This document shows, piece after piece, positions 10,062 to 23,790 of a DNA stretch of 64,000 bases. The stretch's first letter is position 1. Each line of letters begins with the position of its first letter. The DNA is from Moringa oleifera. Its lineage: Eukaryota > Streptophyta > Magnoliopsida > Brassicales > Moringaceae. The translations under genes and the position numbers were made by a program. Location of the stretch: contig JAJFZO010000080.1 of assembly GCA_021397835.1 (NCBI GenBank), forward strand, positions 310,001 to 374,000, given 5' to 3'. Under the pieces are notes generated by a model. The model was not told the DNA's origin. It did not search any database and saw only the letters and a program-made list of their open reading frames with translations.

Positions 10062-13000
10062 TATCAATTGACACAATTTAAAAAGTCAGCATGTCATCTT
10101 CAATGACTCTACAATGTTAGTTTCTCAAGCCACTTTTAAAGCTGCTTTTCCCAACTAAAGGTGGGATTGGATGATAAAAAAAGACTACAAAATTAATAAA
10201 GCCAACAATTTTAAAACCATTTTTAATCGAAAGAACAGAAATTTCATTATTTAGTTCAAGTTATTCTAAATATGAATTTTAATTTGATAAGAGTCTCATT
10301 ATGCATTAAGAGTCTTAATGTAGCCGTCAAGCACTTGGGTGACAAAAAAATAAAAAATAAAAATGTGGTACGGATTTGGTGTTGGCCGCCGCCTGCTGGG
10401 TTTTTGGGGACTCATCGATCACACTTTATTTGTAACTATATGTAACTATAAATTTCTAATTGCATACAGTATTTTTTTAATTTTCATAATTTTTTAAATA
10501 ATTATATTATTTTAAAAAAATTGACATTATAAATTTTAAAATAAATAATTTTAGTACTAAAGAAAAATTATATAACTTTTTGTGATGATAACTTTGAATT
10601 ACATTTTTAAAAAATTTTAAATTAAAATTTATTGTATAAGATTTTTAATTTGAATACCCTCAATTTTTGAATTTTTTAATATTATTTAATTTTAAATTAA
10701 ATTGATAAATTAATATTTGATTTATTACTTTTCAAACATAAGGGTATGATTAATAATATAAGATAAATATCAAGATTTTATAAAAATTTTATCTAATAAA
10801 TTTTTACTTTACTGAATAAAGCAATCATTTTGTTGAAATAATCATTGACAACATCAAAATAAAAACAACCATGAATTAATGATAAAATTATAAAAAAATT
10901 ATTTTTCATACTTAATAAAAAATTAACAATAATTTTAAAAATAATTTCTATATTTTTATTAATATATTTGTTTTAAAAAAATAAAATTAGATTTTATTAA
11001 CAAAAATAATTATACTATATTGATTATACTATAGCTTAATTCATTATATAATTTCATCAATCCAAAATAAATAAGACATTGTTTGATTAAATGCCAAATA
11101 AAAAAAATCAAGAAGATAAAAAGTAAACATAAAAATTTATTAAATAACATTAATACAAAATAAATGTGGTATCCTTTTAATATATTAAAATAAAAAAATT
11201 GTAAAAATTAATATTAATTTATATTTAAGATCATCAAATTAGTGATAAGAATTTGAAAATTTACATTTAAATAATAATGAATTTAATGTAATTTTTGTAT
11301 TTTTAATTTTTTTGAAATAAAGTTCAAAATTAAAGAAACAAAAATTGTGTCATGAGTTAACCATTAGTAATCTAACATGTGATTGAGGCATAGAAAAAAA
11401 AAATTGGTTTGCTCAAATGCTCAAAAGTTCTTTTAAAATAAAATTATGAAATAGTTTTATTTTTTTAAAAAATAAAAAAATAACTTTTGATATTATCACA
11501 ATAAAAAAATAGTTTATTTTTTTTGAAATTTTTTATTGAGTAAATTTGAATTGCTTGTTTTTCATCATAATATAAAAAAAGTTAGAACTAAACAAAAAAA
11601 AAAAAAGGTATAGTATCTTTTTCAAATAAAAAGTGTTTGATAATTTTAAAAACAAAAATTATTTTATAAAAATTATGTAACAAATTTTTAATTATTAAAA
11701 TTGTATATTATTTAAAAAATAATTAAAATTGAAAATAAATTTTAGTTGAATGGTGCTCAAAATGAAGGGCCAACCATCTAACTCACACAAAAGCCTAACA
11801 ATCACATCAATAATCTTTCATGAAAATACTTCCTTTTTTCAATGTCAAAACTAAAATGTTGTTGAAACTTTCATAATTTGCAAGTGATGCTATATGGGGT
11901 AAAGAAAGAAGAGAAATGACTAATGAAGAGGATTGCTAGGATTCGATATTTTTGACCGATCATCATCTTCTTGAATCCCCTAGAACGAGTTTCCTCTTGC
12001 TCAAAAGATAACTAAATCCTTTTACTTACATTTTTACAATTAAAGCATCCAATGATAATATGACCCGTTGGGGAGGAGAGAAATTTAAGAGGAGAAATAT
12101 GACTCATCGCAAGGGTTTCTTGTCTGACCCAAGCCCATGCATTTAAGGATTGGAAAATGCATATGCTATTTTCAATTTATCTTTGAATTTAAAAGTTCTC
12201 CCGGTTGGTGACTGTTCTGTTATAACCCATTCTTTTGCCATTCTTCTATGTCATTGTCAGTGTAATACTTTGCCGTGAACTTGTCTTTTATAAAATAGAT
12301 AATTTTTTATGCTAATTAATTGTGGAATGGTATCATTTTGAAGTATCATTAAGATAGAAGGTATTTGATAATTTTTAAAATTATATATGTTAATTAAAAA
12401 TAATTTAACAGTAAAATAAAAGAAGCTTAGCAAAATAAAATAAAAAAATAATGAAAATGATAAAAATTAAAAAAAAATTAAAGAAAATGAGTGATGGTAG
12501 AAAATTAATAAAAGTAAGGGAACATGAAAAAATAAAATAAAATAAAATATCGTAAAATAAAAACATTGTAAGTTTAAATATTTTTAATTATATCAAATAT
12601 ATAATGTTTTAGTATGTTTAATAAATAAGCATTGCCTTTCTAGCATGATGTTGAAGCATCTTGAAAATCAAGTGATTGGCCTCATTTCCTTTTATTTTTT
12701 ATTTTTAACTTAGATTAAGAATTTTATTTTGTTTTCCCATATAAAAAAATAGATATGAAAAATTTATTTTACAAATTATTCCACATCAAAGTTCATTTTG
12801 ATAACTTTTCAATTGTGAAGATTTATTTATCATTTAAAATTTATAAGTAACATTATTTTATATTGTTTGATATTTTATCATATATTATAATAATATTAAA
12901 TCATTGAAACTTATTAGAGAGTATTTTAGTCTCAAAATTTTGTATCAAGGGTAAGTATCAACATAAATTTTGTACTATTTGACATTTTTAATCAAGTTTT

Positions 13001-14455
13001 TTATAATAAAATTTTACAGGTCTAACTTTTTGGTTTGGTCTAAATTAAAATTATCTTTAGTTTTTTATAATAAAATTTTTAGAATTTGTAATAAATGCAA
13101 AGAACATTCAAGCTACCATCAAAAATTTTTTTGAGTAGTTAAAATTATTCTAATATATTTGTAAAAATTTTACAATTTTAAAATTTTAAAAATACCTATA
13201 TTCAACACTAAAAAATTTTGACATTTTCTGGTTGTATATTTCTTCACATTTGTTAAAAAAAAATTAAGTTAAATTATATCATACAAGATCACCAATTTGA
13301 ATTGTTTCTTTAAAAAAAATTAAAATTTAATTTGGACCAAATAGATATTTTATGCGTAAAATTAGTTAAAAAATGTAAAAACTTTATTAATAAATGTGAA
13401 TAATACAAAATTATTTTCATATTTATCTTAATAAGTTATTGATTTATTCAATCTTACTCTTGATGAAATTATATAATATTAAAAACTATAATTAATTAAA
13501 TTTCAAATTTTCAAAATATTATTAAATTTAAATTAAATATTTTTTATATTATCTTTTAATCAAATATGAGAATAAAGATATTAAAAGTATTATAATATTA
13601 GATTAACCATTTTCACTAAGTTAATGATCTTCAAACATCATCTTTTAACTTCTTAAAATTTAGATGGTGTTGCAAATCACTTATTTGTGCAATGATACAA
13701 AAGATTTCGTGACTTGCATTATCTAAGAGAGTTTCTTTCCCTGTCACATTTTTCCTTCCTCAAGAGAAAAGTACTTCTTTTTTCTTCTTAAAAAAATATA
13801 AATCATGATTCATTTCTTTTTATTAAAGAGAGTTGTTCATTGATTAGTTTGCTATTAGTGTATTAATGAGTCAATCTTCTTAAACTTATTACATAATTTA
13901 ATTTAAACTTAAATTTGCAATATTTTTTCTTAACATTTCAAAATTATGAAAGAAAAACAAAAATATGGTTTTCATAAATTTTATCCCACTCTTACTTTTG
14001 AGAAATTCTAATTTAATTAATTCTTCAAGTTTATTTGTTCTGAGTTAAAAATTGTAGAGTTGATATGATACATATTATTCACTTAATATTTTTAAAATTA
14101 ACTATTTAAAATAATGATGATGATAACAATGATAATAGTAATAGTAATAATAATAAATCTTAGTTGCCATAAAAAAAGTTAAAATAAAAATAAATAAAAT
14201 AAAAAATAAAAAAATTTAGCAAAATAAAAATAAAAATTATGAAAATAATGAAAAATAGTAATAATAATAATAAAAGTAAGAAAAAAATTTAAAATAAAAA
14301 AAACATGAAAGTTTGAAAAACCACAATATTTTTTGAAAATAAATTAAAAATATAAAATATAAAGTAAAGCAAACAAAATCAAGGAATAATTTTTAGTATT
14401 CTTTTCTACAATCATTCATTTAATATCAATTTATGATAGCAATATTAAAATCAAA

Positions 14456-14456
<1 letters not shown>
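10062..14456. other. AT-rich intergenic DNA, no gene seen
   Basis: About 4.4 kb of AT-rich sequence with abundant A/T homopolymers. Slightly less biased patches (10120-10430, 11760-12260, 13620-13760) contain stops in all frames and no motif I recognise. Confidence 0.5.
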
Positions 14457-14458
<2 letters not shown>

Positions 14459-14486
<28 letters not shown>

Positions 14487-14487
14487 A
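14459..14487. repeat. (TA)n microsatellite
   Basis: About fourteen uninterrupted TA dinucleotides. Confidence 0.95.
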
Positions 14488-14856
14488 TCAAAAAGTATTC
14501 TCTTTCGCGTCCATTTTTCCAACGTCATTTTTCTATGTATAATAAGTAAGATTACAAAGACTCATTTTCTTCCCCATCCCAACTACACCAACATATCTCC
14601 TCAATTCAAAAAGACAAAGAAAAATCGAGTTTGTCTTTCACTCCTTCTCTTAATCGTCAATTCTCAAGTTTCTTTTACAAGTGTTTTATTTTTTTTCAAG
14701 ATCAAATATTTTTTTCTATTTCATAATTTATGTGAAAATCATCCCTAGCATTACTATAAAATCATTAAATTATTGACTAACATCATTTTTTTTTATTAAT
14801 TGATAAATATCATCGTAATATATATCTTTTCAAAATATAATGCTTTGACTTATTGT

Positions 14857-15240
14857 TCAACATTCTAGTAACAACAAATAGTTATAAATGATTTTAGCAC
14901 TCATCCCATAACTGTTGATTAGAAGCAGTTTGTTCATATCATAAAAACAATGAGCATCCAGATTAAGAAATTCCTCAATTTGTTTTAAATTAAATTTTGG
15001 ACTAGTCGCATCCCTTATCATTATTTGGTATGTATTGGCATATTTATGCATAGTGATTGATCCTTCCTCGACTTAATATTCGATTGCTTCACCATTAAAA
15101 TTCTCATCATTTTTTCCATGATAATTCCAAATGCAATATTCTAGCACAAAATTGTATTTTGCCAAATGATATCTAACCATATCAATAGTATCGTAGTGAT
15201 GGATATGGTTATATGGATAACTTATCTTATCTTTGTCCAT
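14857..15240 (-). pseudogene. CACTA (En/Spm) transposase-associated region remnant
   Basis: Starting from ATG at 15240, the minus strand is readable for 128 codons with one TAA (about 15073). It begins MDKDKISYPY, then DMVRYHLAKYNFVLEYCIWNYHGKND, and after the stop MHKYANTYQIMIRDATSPKF, IEEFLNLDAHCFYDMNKLLL and GMSAK. The order of a W-x-HG(K/E) motif, an acidic linker, a short MIxDA block and an N-(L/V)-DAxxFYD block with a G-x-S-x-K end is typical of the N-terminal part of plant CACTA transposases. The element's core transposase and CACTA termini were not found nearby, so this is an isolated relic. The match is from memory. Confidence 0.5.
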
Positions 15241-16072
15241 GAACATAGGTTGACTACAAGTAAACTGAATAAATGTTCAAATTCAATCCAAAAATTTTTT
15301 ATTTAAGAACATCCACTGATCCAATCTATTGTTGTTTCTATTTTTTAATTAGTTCTAAATTAGTTCTCAACAACTTGCTTTGTGAAATTTTTAACAACTT
15401 GACAACTCATTATTAAAATTTCAAACAAACATTCAAAGACATAACTAATTTCAATCATAATTTAAATTATCATGTAAAATTATCATCAAAAGTACATAAC
15501 TAATCGTATAACTTCTTTCACATTTAATGAATATTGCCTAAACTCCAAAGGTAAGTAGTTTTATGCCATTCACAAATATATACTTACGTGAAGAATAAAA
15601 TCATAGGTCATTATTCACTTTATTTTGTAAAAATCTCAATAGTGTATCTTCATAGTTCTCCAAGTACATCACATATATAGATATGAGTCGGTGTTTTTTA
15701 TTGAAACCTACACTCATATCTATTAGTACATACTCGAAGAATAATAAAGAATAATAAAATTTATACCGTATAAAATGCATAATAATCTATACATATCATG
15801 TGCTACATATAAAATTCATATTTTTGAACTGCCTGATATGATAATTAAAAAATTATTACTAAATAATTGCTTTGATACACGTGCAAATATGAGCGACAAT
15901 AAATTTTCGTTGATAATTCTTAAACAGTATATCTTAAAGATATATCTTAAGACTAACTTTATTAACAGTAACACTTAATGATTATCACATAATTGATTAA
16001 CATATAATTGAATTTCCTCAAACATAAGTAATAGTCATTAATGTAATTATTTAATTACAACATAACAATATA

Positions 16073-16075
<3 letters not shown>
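15241..16075. other. Intergenic, no gene seen
   Basis: Apart from the hairpin, moderately AT-rich DNA. A plus-strand open frame at 15775-15978 has no recognisable motif. Confidence 0.4.
15677..15722. repeat. Hairpin-forming inverted repeat
   Basis: The word TAGATATGAGT at the left arm is mirrored as ACTCATATCTA at the right arm, around a T-rich loop. The arms extend imperfectly with GGTGT/ACAC. It resembles the subterminal foldbacks of plant DNA elements but no terminus is attached. Confidence 0.6.

Positions 16076-16131
<56 letters not shown>
16076..16131. repeat. (AT)n microsatellite
   Basis: About 26 uninterrupted AT dinucleotides, the longest simple repeat in the window. Confidence 0.95.
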
Positions 16132-16132
<1 letters not shown>

Positions 16133-16139
16133 TAACAAT

Positions 16140-17839
16140 ATAATGCTAGTTTACATTTTTTTTTTCTCAATTTTCATTTCTTAAGTTTTCTAATCTTTTG
16201 TATTTTTTTCTTTTTAAATTAATTTTTACTTCTTTGAATTGTTTTGGATTTCATTTTATTTGATTTTTTTTCTTATTTTTATTTCATTTGATTTTTTTTC
16301 TATTTTCATAATCTTCTTTGATATATTTTTTATGTTTTATTTATTTTATTTTTCACTTAATTTTTTCAAACAAAGTCTATTTCTTGCTTTGCAAAGAGTT
16401 TTGTTTCTAACTATTGTCTTTTTTATGTGTATTATCTTGATCTTATTGATTTTCTTTTACATTTTTTTCATTTTCTTTTAGTTACTTTGGATTTTTTTAA
16501 AAAAATTTCCCACTTTTATTTTTTATTTCTTGTGTTTTTAGATTCTTTCTCTTATTTTCTTTTAGTAACTTTATTTTTCAGATTTTTTATTTGTTTTTAT
16601 TTTTTTTCTTTTTGAAAATTTTTACAATTTTTGTGTTTTTCATTTTATTCTGAATTTTCATTCTTTTCTTTTTCATTTTGTATTTTCTTTCTGATTTATT
16701 CTTTTCGTTTTCTACTTTCATTTTCAATTCTTTTATGAATAAAAATTTGGAGAATATGTTTATGATTGCAAGGAGAACAATTTCGTTTTTTTACTATTGC
16801 ATTGTTTTATATGTATTATCTTGATTTTGTTGGATTTTATTTTATTCTTTTTTCTCTAAACTTTTAGACATTTTATTTTTTTTAATTTTTTAATGTTTAT
16901 TTTTTAAATTTTATTGGGTATTTTTAGTTTCTTTCACTTATTTTCTTTTAGTAACTTTATTTTTGTTAGATTTTTTATTTTTAAGTTTTTTGCCTTTTTT
17001 TATTTTTGAAATTATTTATGATTTTTGATATTTTTGAATTTTTTAAATTTGTTCTTTTCTTTTGTGTTTTGTTTTTTTAATAGATTTTTTTTGAGTTTTT
17101 TTATTTTTTTAATTCTTTTCAAAAAATTAGATAATATCTTTATAATTATTAAAAAAATTTCTTCTTGTTAATTCTAGAAAAATATGTTATTTTAAATTAT
17201 AAGTTTATGATTTCAACATTTTTTAGTTTCTCAATAATCAAAAATATAAATTTTAAATACATAAATTATTTTTATTATTATCATCTTTGACTACTTTATT
17301 TCTATAAAATAACAAATATTAAACTTCACCATGTGGCCATAATCTTTTTAATTTATTTGGTTTTTATTTTTTATTATTTTCTATTTATTTGATTTCTTAA
17401 ATTTGATTTGATTTTATTTTCTCATACTTTCATTTATTTTTTTAAGATATTTTTTTTTATTTTGTTGCCTTTTTGCTTTTTTCCATATTTTTATTTTAAA
17501 AATTTTTATAGCATATTTTATAATTCCTGAATTTTTTAAAATTATTTTACATTATATTTCTTTTAGTTTTTAAGTCATCTAATATTTTTTCTTTTTTAAT
17601 TATTTTTATTTTCTTTTAAATTTTTGAATTATATTATATTATATTTATTTTATCTTATTTTTTATGAATTTCTTTGATACATTTTCATTTTTATATATTT
17701 TATGTTACATTATTTTATATTATTTTCGTTTCCAATAAAATATATATTTTTTGCTTTACAAAGAGCTTTATTTCATTATTATTATCTTTTTCTTATGTAT
17801 CGCTTTGAATTTTATTGAATTTTTTAATTTTTAGCTAGT

Positions 17840-17871
<32 letters not shown>

Positions 17872-17960
17872 TTGATTTTGTTGAGTATTTTTACTTTCTT
17901 TCTCTTATGTTATTTTTTGTAATTATTTTTTTTTGCATTTTTATTAATTTTTTCTTTAAA
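16140..17960 (+). repeat. T-rich low-complexity repeat family, copies 2-4
   Basis: Three successive occurrences of the GCAAAGAGTT...TATGTATTATCTTGATTTTGTTGA module (about 16390, 16769 with GCAAGGAGAA, and 17755 with ACAAAGAGCT), each followed by the TTTTAGTAACTTTATTTTT module or a variant. Spacing is irregular (about 380 and 990 bp). A (TA)n run lies at 17848-17872. Open frames at 16239-16615 encode only hydrophobic low-complexity peptide and are rejected as genes. Confidence 0.6.
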
Positions 17961-18439
17961 ATTTTAATGAAAAATGTTAAATGATCATTTCATCAATTGA
18001 ATATTTTATTTCTATAAGGTAAATTCATGAAAAGGAATTCTTGTATGATTTTTTTTTAATGATTGTGGATTCTATTTATGAAAATGGAGATTTATCTTAT
18101 TAAAATAAAAAAGTTATTAAAAATATATTTTATTTAACTAGTATAAATTATAAGTTACATTCTTTATTAAAATCATAAAATTATTAAAATTATTGAAAAA
18201 TTAAATTTAAAGAAATGAGAATAATTAAACAATTTATAATGATACATAAATCAAGATCTTGGATTTTAGAAATCATATGTAAAATACCTTAATTATTTAC
18301 ACATTATTGATAATATGATAATAAGTAATATAAAATCAAAAAGCAAGTTAAATTAAAAAAATGAGTTAGATAAAATAAAAATAAAAATAAAAACAAAAAA
18401 TTCTTCTCCATTCCATTGTTCTATTAATGAAAGCCTGTT
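17961..18439. other. AT-rich spacer, no gene seen
   Basis: No coding or repeat signal beyond A/T bias. Confidence 0.4.
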
Positions 18440-19199
18440 GCTTGAGCTGAGTCATCATCCCTTACTTTAGAGAATACTCCAGAGAAGAACATTCAAAATT
18501 TGATCGTTAGGGACACGGCTAAAAGGGAAACGGATGGCTCTCTCTTGCTTCCTCTAATTATTATAAGATCTCTATTCAATTTGTAGATACAAAGCGAATT
18601 ATCAAAAAGCATTCAGTGCGGGTTAGTGTTGGGTGGAGCAGCGATGTTCTTCCAATTGTAAAACATGATTCAGCGATGTTCGATTATGCTCGAGTCATGA
18701 TCCCTTACTCTAAAGCACATTCCATAGAAGCATACAAAAAATTTGACCGTTAGAGATATGACTATAAATGGAAATAGATTACTTTCCTTACTCCCTCTAG
18801 TTATTATAATATCGGTATTCATTGGTTGGATATAGGTTCGACTATTTGATAGCAAGAGTTATCTAGAAGCATTTAGTGTGGGAGATGTATGGGTTGCTGT
18901 TGGGTGGGGCAGCCATGTTTTGCTGGTTGTAAAACATCATTCAACCATGTTCGACTATGCTAAGACATGATCGCTTACTCTAGAGCACATTCCAAAGAGG
19001 CATATAAAAAATTTGATTGTTAGGAATGCGGCTATGAAGGAAAACTGTTTGTTCTCTTTTCCACCCTTTGATTATTACAATATCTATATTCATTGGTTGG
19101 ATATGGATTTGAAAATTTGGTAGCACAAATTATTTAAAAGCATCCATTATAGGAGATGTATGGTTGCTATGGGTTGAGTAGCCATGCTTTGCCAATTGT

Positions 19200-19990
19200 A
19201 AATGCATGTTTAATGTAGCAGTGAACATTCTTGAGTCTAGAAATAGCTTATAGGCTGATCTCTAGGTATGTTCTGAATCATATCATTATACTTTGACACT
19301 TAATTGATTATATACTCACTTGAGTGATTTAAAAGTAAAAATAATCAAGACTCAAATGTGTGAAATCATTAAAGAAATGGATAGATGAGTAGTCTAAGAA
19401 TAAAATAGATAAACCCTACTGATTAAACTTTGATTAATAAGTTGATATGCATTTCTAATTTATTTGTAACAAATCATCTTTTAGATATTAAGTTGCATTC
19501 TACTCTCTCGTAAGCAATCCCTACTGCCTCTAAGCTTGAAACAAACAAGATTAAGGGGCAAGTTAGAGGTCCATCTCCCTTAATCCAGGAGTCGATAGTG
19601 TCCTACTTGCAAGTTGTAAGATCAATTCCTTTTGTCCATCCAGTAATTCCTGGTGCAAATCAATCTGCCATTGACAATTCTTTGCATGTAGTGCCCAAAG
19701 AGCCATCATCCCGTAAAATAAAGTTGTATACAAACCTCATTGCTAAAGTACCTCCACCGAAAATTATAGCTAGAAATGAGTTCTTAGAACCCTTACCTGA
19801 TGATGCATTGCCAAACTATCAGTGGCTGATCTATAGCTTGTAGAAATATTGAACACAGAGGCTAGAGCATTTGCTCTCATCATTGGTTAAAACTTTCTAG
19901 ACGATGGCTCTGAAAGAAGCATTAATTGATCTCTCATGGCATCCTGTTCACCCCATTATTGTCTCTATTTCCTTAATTGGCCTTATTTTC
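19200..19990 (+). pseudogene. PotD-like polyamine-binding protein remnant, unit 1
   Basis: A first exon remnant near 19205-19280 reads MFNVAVNILES then a decayed LWADLWV motif with two stops. The second exon (about 19514-19843) reads ATASKLETNKIKGQVRGPSPLI, QESIVSYLQVVRSIPFVH, VIPGANQSAIDNS, and ends PPKIIARNEFLEPLPDDALPNYQWLIYSL before TAG. The order LWADLWV, then a basic spacer, then a helix with FCLQ-AR, then VIPGA and LPDYQWL fits the C-terminal lobe of plant proteins related to bacterial spermidine/putrescine-binding PotD. The bacterial family likewise has a GxxLWxDxxVIP segment followed by a C-terminal helix. The plant match is from memory and unverified. No N-terminal exons are present in any unit. 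Confidence 0.5.
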
Positions 19991-21109
19991 ATTTATGTTC
20001 TTAAAATAAAGGTATTTTTTTAGATTAACGAATGAGGTGTGAACAAATATGAGGATGTTGAGGAGATTGATGCTTCTAGTGATTCAAGAAGAACTCTGAT
20101 TCATCTTGTTATTCTTATTCTGATGTTCCTAAGTAGAAAGACAAGTGTGTGAGAAGTTCTTTGAAGCTAATTAACAGCAATCATTGTGGGTCGCCTATCT
20201 CTGAAGAGGCGAGGCAGAATAGAGAAGTAACAAATCATGCATCAAGTCCACTTGAAGGTAATATGATACATGTTATGTATATCATGAAAGCTTTCTGATA
20301 ACATTATATTCAGATTTGGCAGGTTGCTTCATGACTTCATTCAAGCAATGTAATACTATTCCATCATTCAGGTAAGAAAATATGAGTTTGAAATTTTGAA
20401 TTCACACCTTAGTAAGCTATCATCTTTAGATTAGTCCTCAAGTGGTAGCACTTTAACAGCTAGGATTGGATGTACTAGTCACAAACTTAGGTGATTATGT
20501 GAGTTTTGAAAGTTGACCTTGGCATGATACTCAATGGATTATGCATAATTACGAAATTCATGGACCACATGATGTCTATGTTTACGCAAGTGATTAGTAC
20601 TTGTCTTCTCATGGTTTACAAGCTTAATATATCTTTAGACATTGTTATAAATTTCAGTTATCCAATTCCTTAAAGGAGTTTAAGACATTCAATTAAAACA
20701 AACTCTAATAAGCCAGTTTTTGTGTTGGATAAAATGCAGTTTAATTTCTTTTTAATAATCAATATCTTGATTGATGTTTTCTTTAGTGAGGCTTTGTGTA
20801 AGCCTTTGTGCCTTGGAAATCCTCTATTAACATAAATTTGTCTCCATTATTATCTTTGAGTATAGTAATCATATGGATCTTGTCAATGTAATGACACCTT
20901 GTTTCAGTGGTGATGGTGAATGGATGTGGCTCTAAACAGAAATGGATTCATGGCAAGCTCTTTCTTGCTGCCTCTAATTATTACAATATATGTATTCATT
21001 GGTTGGATATAAGTTTGACTATTTGATAACAAGAATTATTTAATAGAATTTAGTATAAGAGATGTGTGGGTTTCTATTAGGTGGAGAAGCAATATTCTGC
21101 TAGTTGTAA

Positions 21110-21900
21110 AATCAATGCGTAATGTAACAGTGATCATTCCCAAGTCTAGAGCTAGCTTATGGGCTGATCTCTAGGTATATATTGAATCATTTCATTGTAC
21201 TTTGACATTCAATTTATTATCCACTCACTTTAACGATCTTAAAGTAGGAATAACAAAGATTCAAATGAGTGAAGTCATTAAAGAGATGGATACATGAGTA
21301 GTGTAACAATAAATCATTTATGCCCCAAGGATGACACTTTGATTCATCTTGAAATAATGGATATGCATTTCAAATTGATTTGTAACAAATCCTCTTTTAG
21401 TTATTAAGTTGCACTTTACTCTCTTGCGTGCAATCCCGACAGCCTCTAGGCTTAGAACAAACAAGATTGGGGGCGAGTTAAATGTCCAACTCCATGAATC
21501 CATGATTGGATAGAGTTCTACTTACAAGCTACAAGATTAATTCCCTTTGTCCATGAAGTAATTCCCAGTGCAAATCCATCTGTCATTGACATTTCTCCAT
21601 ATAAAGTTCCCAAAAAGCTATCATCCCATATAGCAAATCTAGATACTAACCTCATTGCTGGAGTACACCCACCTAAAATTATGGCTAGATATGAGTTTTT
21701 GAAGCCCTTACGTGATGATGCACTATTGGACTATAATGGTTAATATGTAGCCTGTAGAAGCATGATCCAGGTTGGATACAAAAGGTAGAGCATTGGCTCT
21801 CATCACTGGTTAAAACCTTACGAACACTGGTATTAAAGGAAGCCTTGATCGATCTTTCGTGGCACCTGTTCACCCTATTATTATTTTTTCTTTCTTGATG
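21110..21900 (+). pseudogene. PotD-like polyamine-binding protein remnant, unit 2
   Basis: The same two exon remnants as unit 1. NVTVIIPKSRASLWADL is interrupted by TAG just after the motif (about 21125-21165). The second exon at about 21430-21750 reads AIPTASRLRTNKIGGEL and later PPKIMARYEFLKPLRDDALLDY, with a frameshift and stop in its middle and a changed end (TAATGG replaces CAGTGG at the QWL motif). Downstream the hydrophobic stretch near 21855-21935 (a former membrane-like segment, VHPIIVTISLIGFIFIY in the best unit reading) is also frameshifted. Clearly dead. Confidence 0.5.
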
Positions 21901-23017
21901 GGCTTTATTTTTCATTTTTATGTTGCTAAAAATATAGGTAGGCTTTTGTAGGTTAACGAATGAGGTGTGAATGAAGATAGGGATGTTAAGGAGATTGATG
22001 CTTTTAGTGATTCAGGAAGAACTGGTTCTTCCTGACTATTCTGGGTCCTAATGTTTCTAAGCAAGAAGACAAGTGTGTGAGAAGTTCTTCGAAGCTAATC
22101 AAGAGTAATTATTGTGGGCCGCCTATTTTTAAAGAGGCTGGGCATAATGGAAAAGTAACAAACTATGCATCAAGTCCACTTGAAGGTAACATGATACATG
22201 TTATGTATATTATGAAAGATTTTCGATAACATTATATGTAAATTTTGCAAGTTTCTTCATGACTAAACTCAAGCAATGTAATCTTATTTTATAATTCACA
22301 TAAGGAAATGTGAGTTTGAAATTTTGATTTCACACTTTGGTAAGCAATCAATCTTTGGATTAGTCTTGAAATGGTAGTACTTCAACAACCAAAGTTAGAT
22401 GTACTAATCACAAACTTAGGTAATTACGTGAGTTTTAAAAGTTAATAAAGGCATGATACTCAATTGATTATGCATAATTACAACATTTATGCCCCATATG
22501 ATGTTTATGTGCGGGTAAGTGATCAACACTTGTCTTCTAATGGTTTACGAGCTTAATATATCTTTAGACTTTGTTATAAATTTCAGTTATCCAATCCATG
22601 AAAAGAGTTTAGTTTAATAGCTCAATGTCTGAGTTGGATAAAATGCAGTTTAATTTCATTTTAACAAGAGCCACCTTGATTAATGTTTTCTTTAGCGAGG
22701 CTTTGTGTAAACCTTTGGCCCTTGACAATACTCTATTAACATAAATTTGTCTACATTGTGATCCTTTTAGTGTAGTAATCACATGGGTCTTATCAATATA
22801 GTGACACCTTGTTTCAGTGGTGATGGTGAATTGACGTGGCTGTAAAGGGAAACAGATTCATGTCATGCTCTCTCTTAATCCCTCTAATTATTACAATATC
22901 TGTTTCATTAGTTGGATATGGGTTTAACTATTTGACAGCAAGAATTATTTGAAAGCATTCAAGACAGGAGATGTATGTGTTGGTGTTGGGTGGAGTAGTT
23001 AGTTTCTGGCAAATGTA

Positions 23018-23790
23018 AGACTCATGTTTAATGTGGCAGTGATCATTCCCCAGCATGGAGCAAGCTCTTCGATTGATCTCTGGGTATTTCCTAAATCATG
23101 TTATTGTACTTTGACATCTCGTCTATTATCCACTCACTTTGGTAATCTTGAAAAAAAAATAACAAAGATTCAAATGATGAAACCATTAAAGAAATGGATA
23201 CATGAGTAATTTAACCATAAGCCATATATGCCATAGGGAAGTAACTTGATTTAAAAATTGAAATAAGTGGATATGCATTGCAAATTGATTTGTAAGAAAT
23301 CCTCTTTTAGAGATTAAGTTGCACTCTACACTCTTGCAGGCAATCCCGGCTGCCTCTAGGCTAGAGTTTTGCTTGCAAGCTACAAGATCAAGTTCCTTTG
23401 TCTATGAAGTAATTCTTGGTGCAAATCCATTTACCATGGATAGTTCTTCGCATGAAGTTCCTAAGGATCTATTATCCCATAAAACTAATCTAGATACCAA
23501 CCTCATTGCTAGAGTACATCCACCTGAAATTGTGGCTAAATATAAGTTCTTAGAGCCCTTACCTGATACTGCATTGCCAGACTATCAGTGGCTGATGTAT
23601 AGCTTGTAGAAACGTGATCCAAGTTGGACACAGAAGGTAAAGCATTTGCTCTCATCATTGGTTAAAGCCTTCCACACACCAATATTAAAGCAACCCTAGA
23701 TTGATCTTTTGTGGCATCTTGTTCACCCCATTATTGTCACTATTTTTTAAATTGGCTTTATTTTCATTTATGTTTCTAGAATATAGGCAC
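23018..23790 (+). pseudogene. PotD-like polyamine-binding protein remnant, unit 3
   Basis: The first exon remnant (about 23024-23110) reads MFNVAVIIPQHGASS, then IDLWVFPKSC. The second exon (about 23335-23609) is the best preserved of the array: IPAASRLEFCLQATRSSSFVYE, VILGANPFTMD, PPEIVAKYKFLEPLPD, TALPDYQWLMYSL, then TAG. Relative to unit 1 it lacks about 50 bases between ASRLE and FCLQ, a deletion that removes the NKIGGQVRGPSPLI block. After the TAG the frame stays open with WTQKVKHLLSSLVKAFHTP and a hydrophobic run, suggesting that the TAG replaced a CAG codon in the ancestor. Confidence 0.55.
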
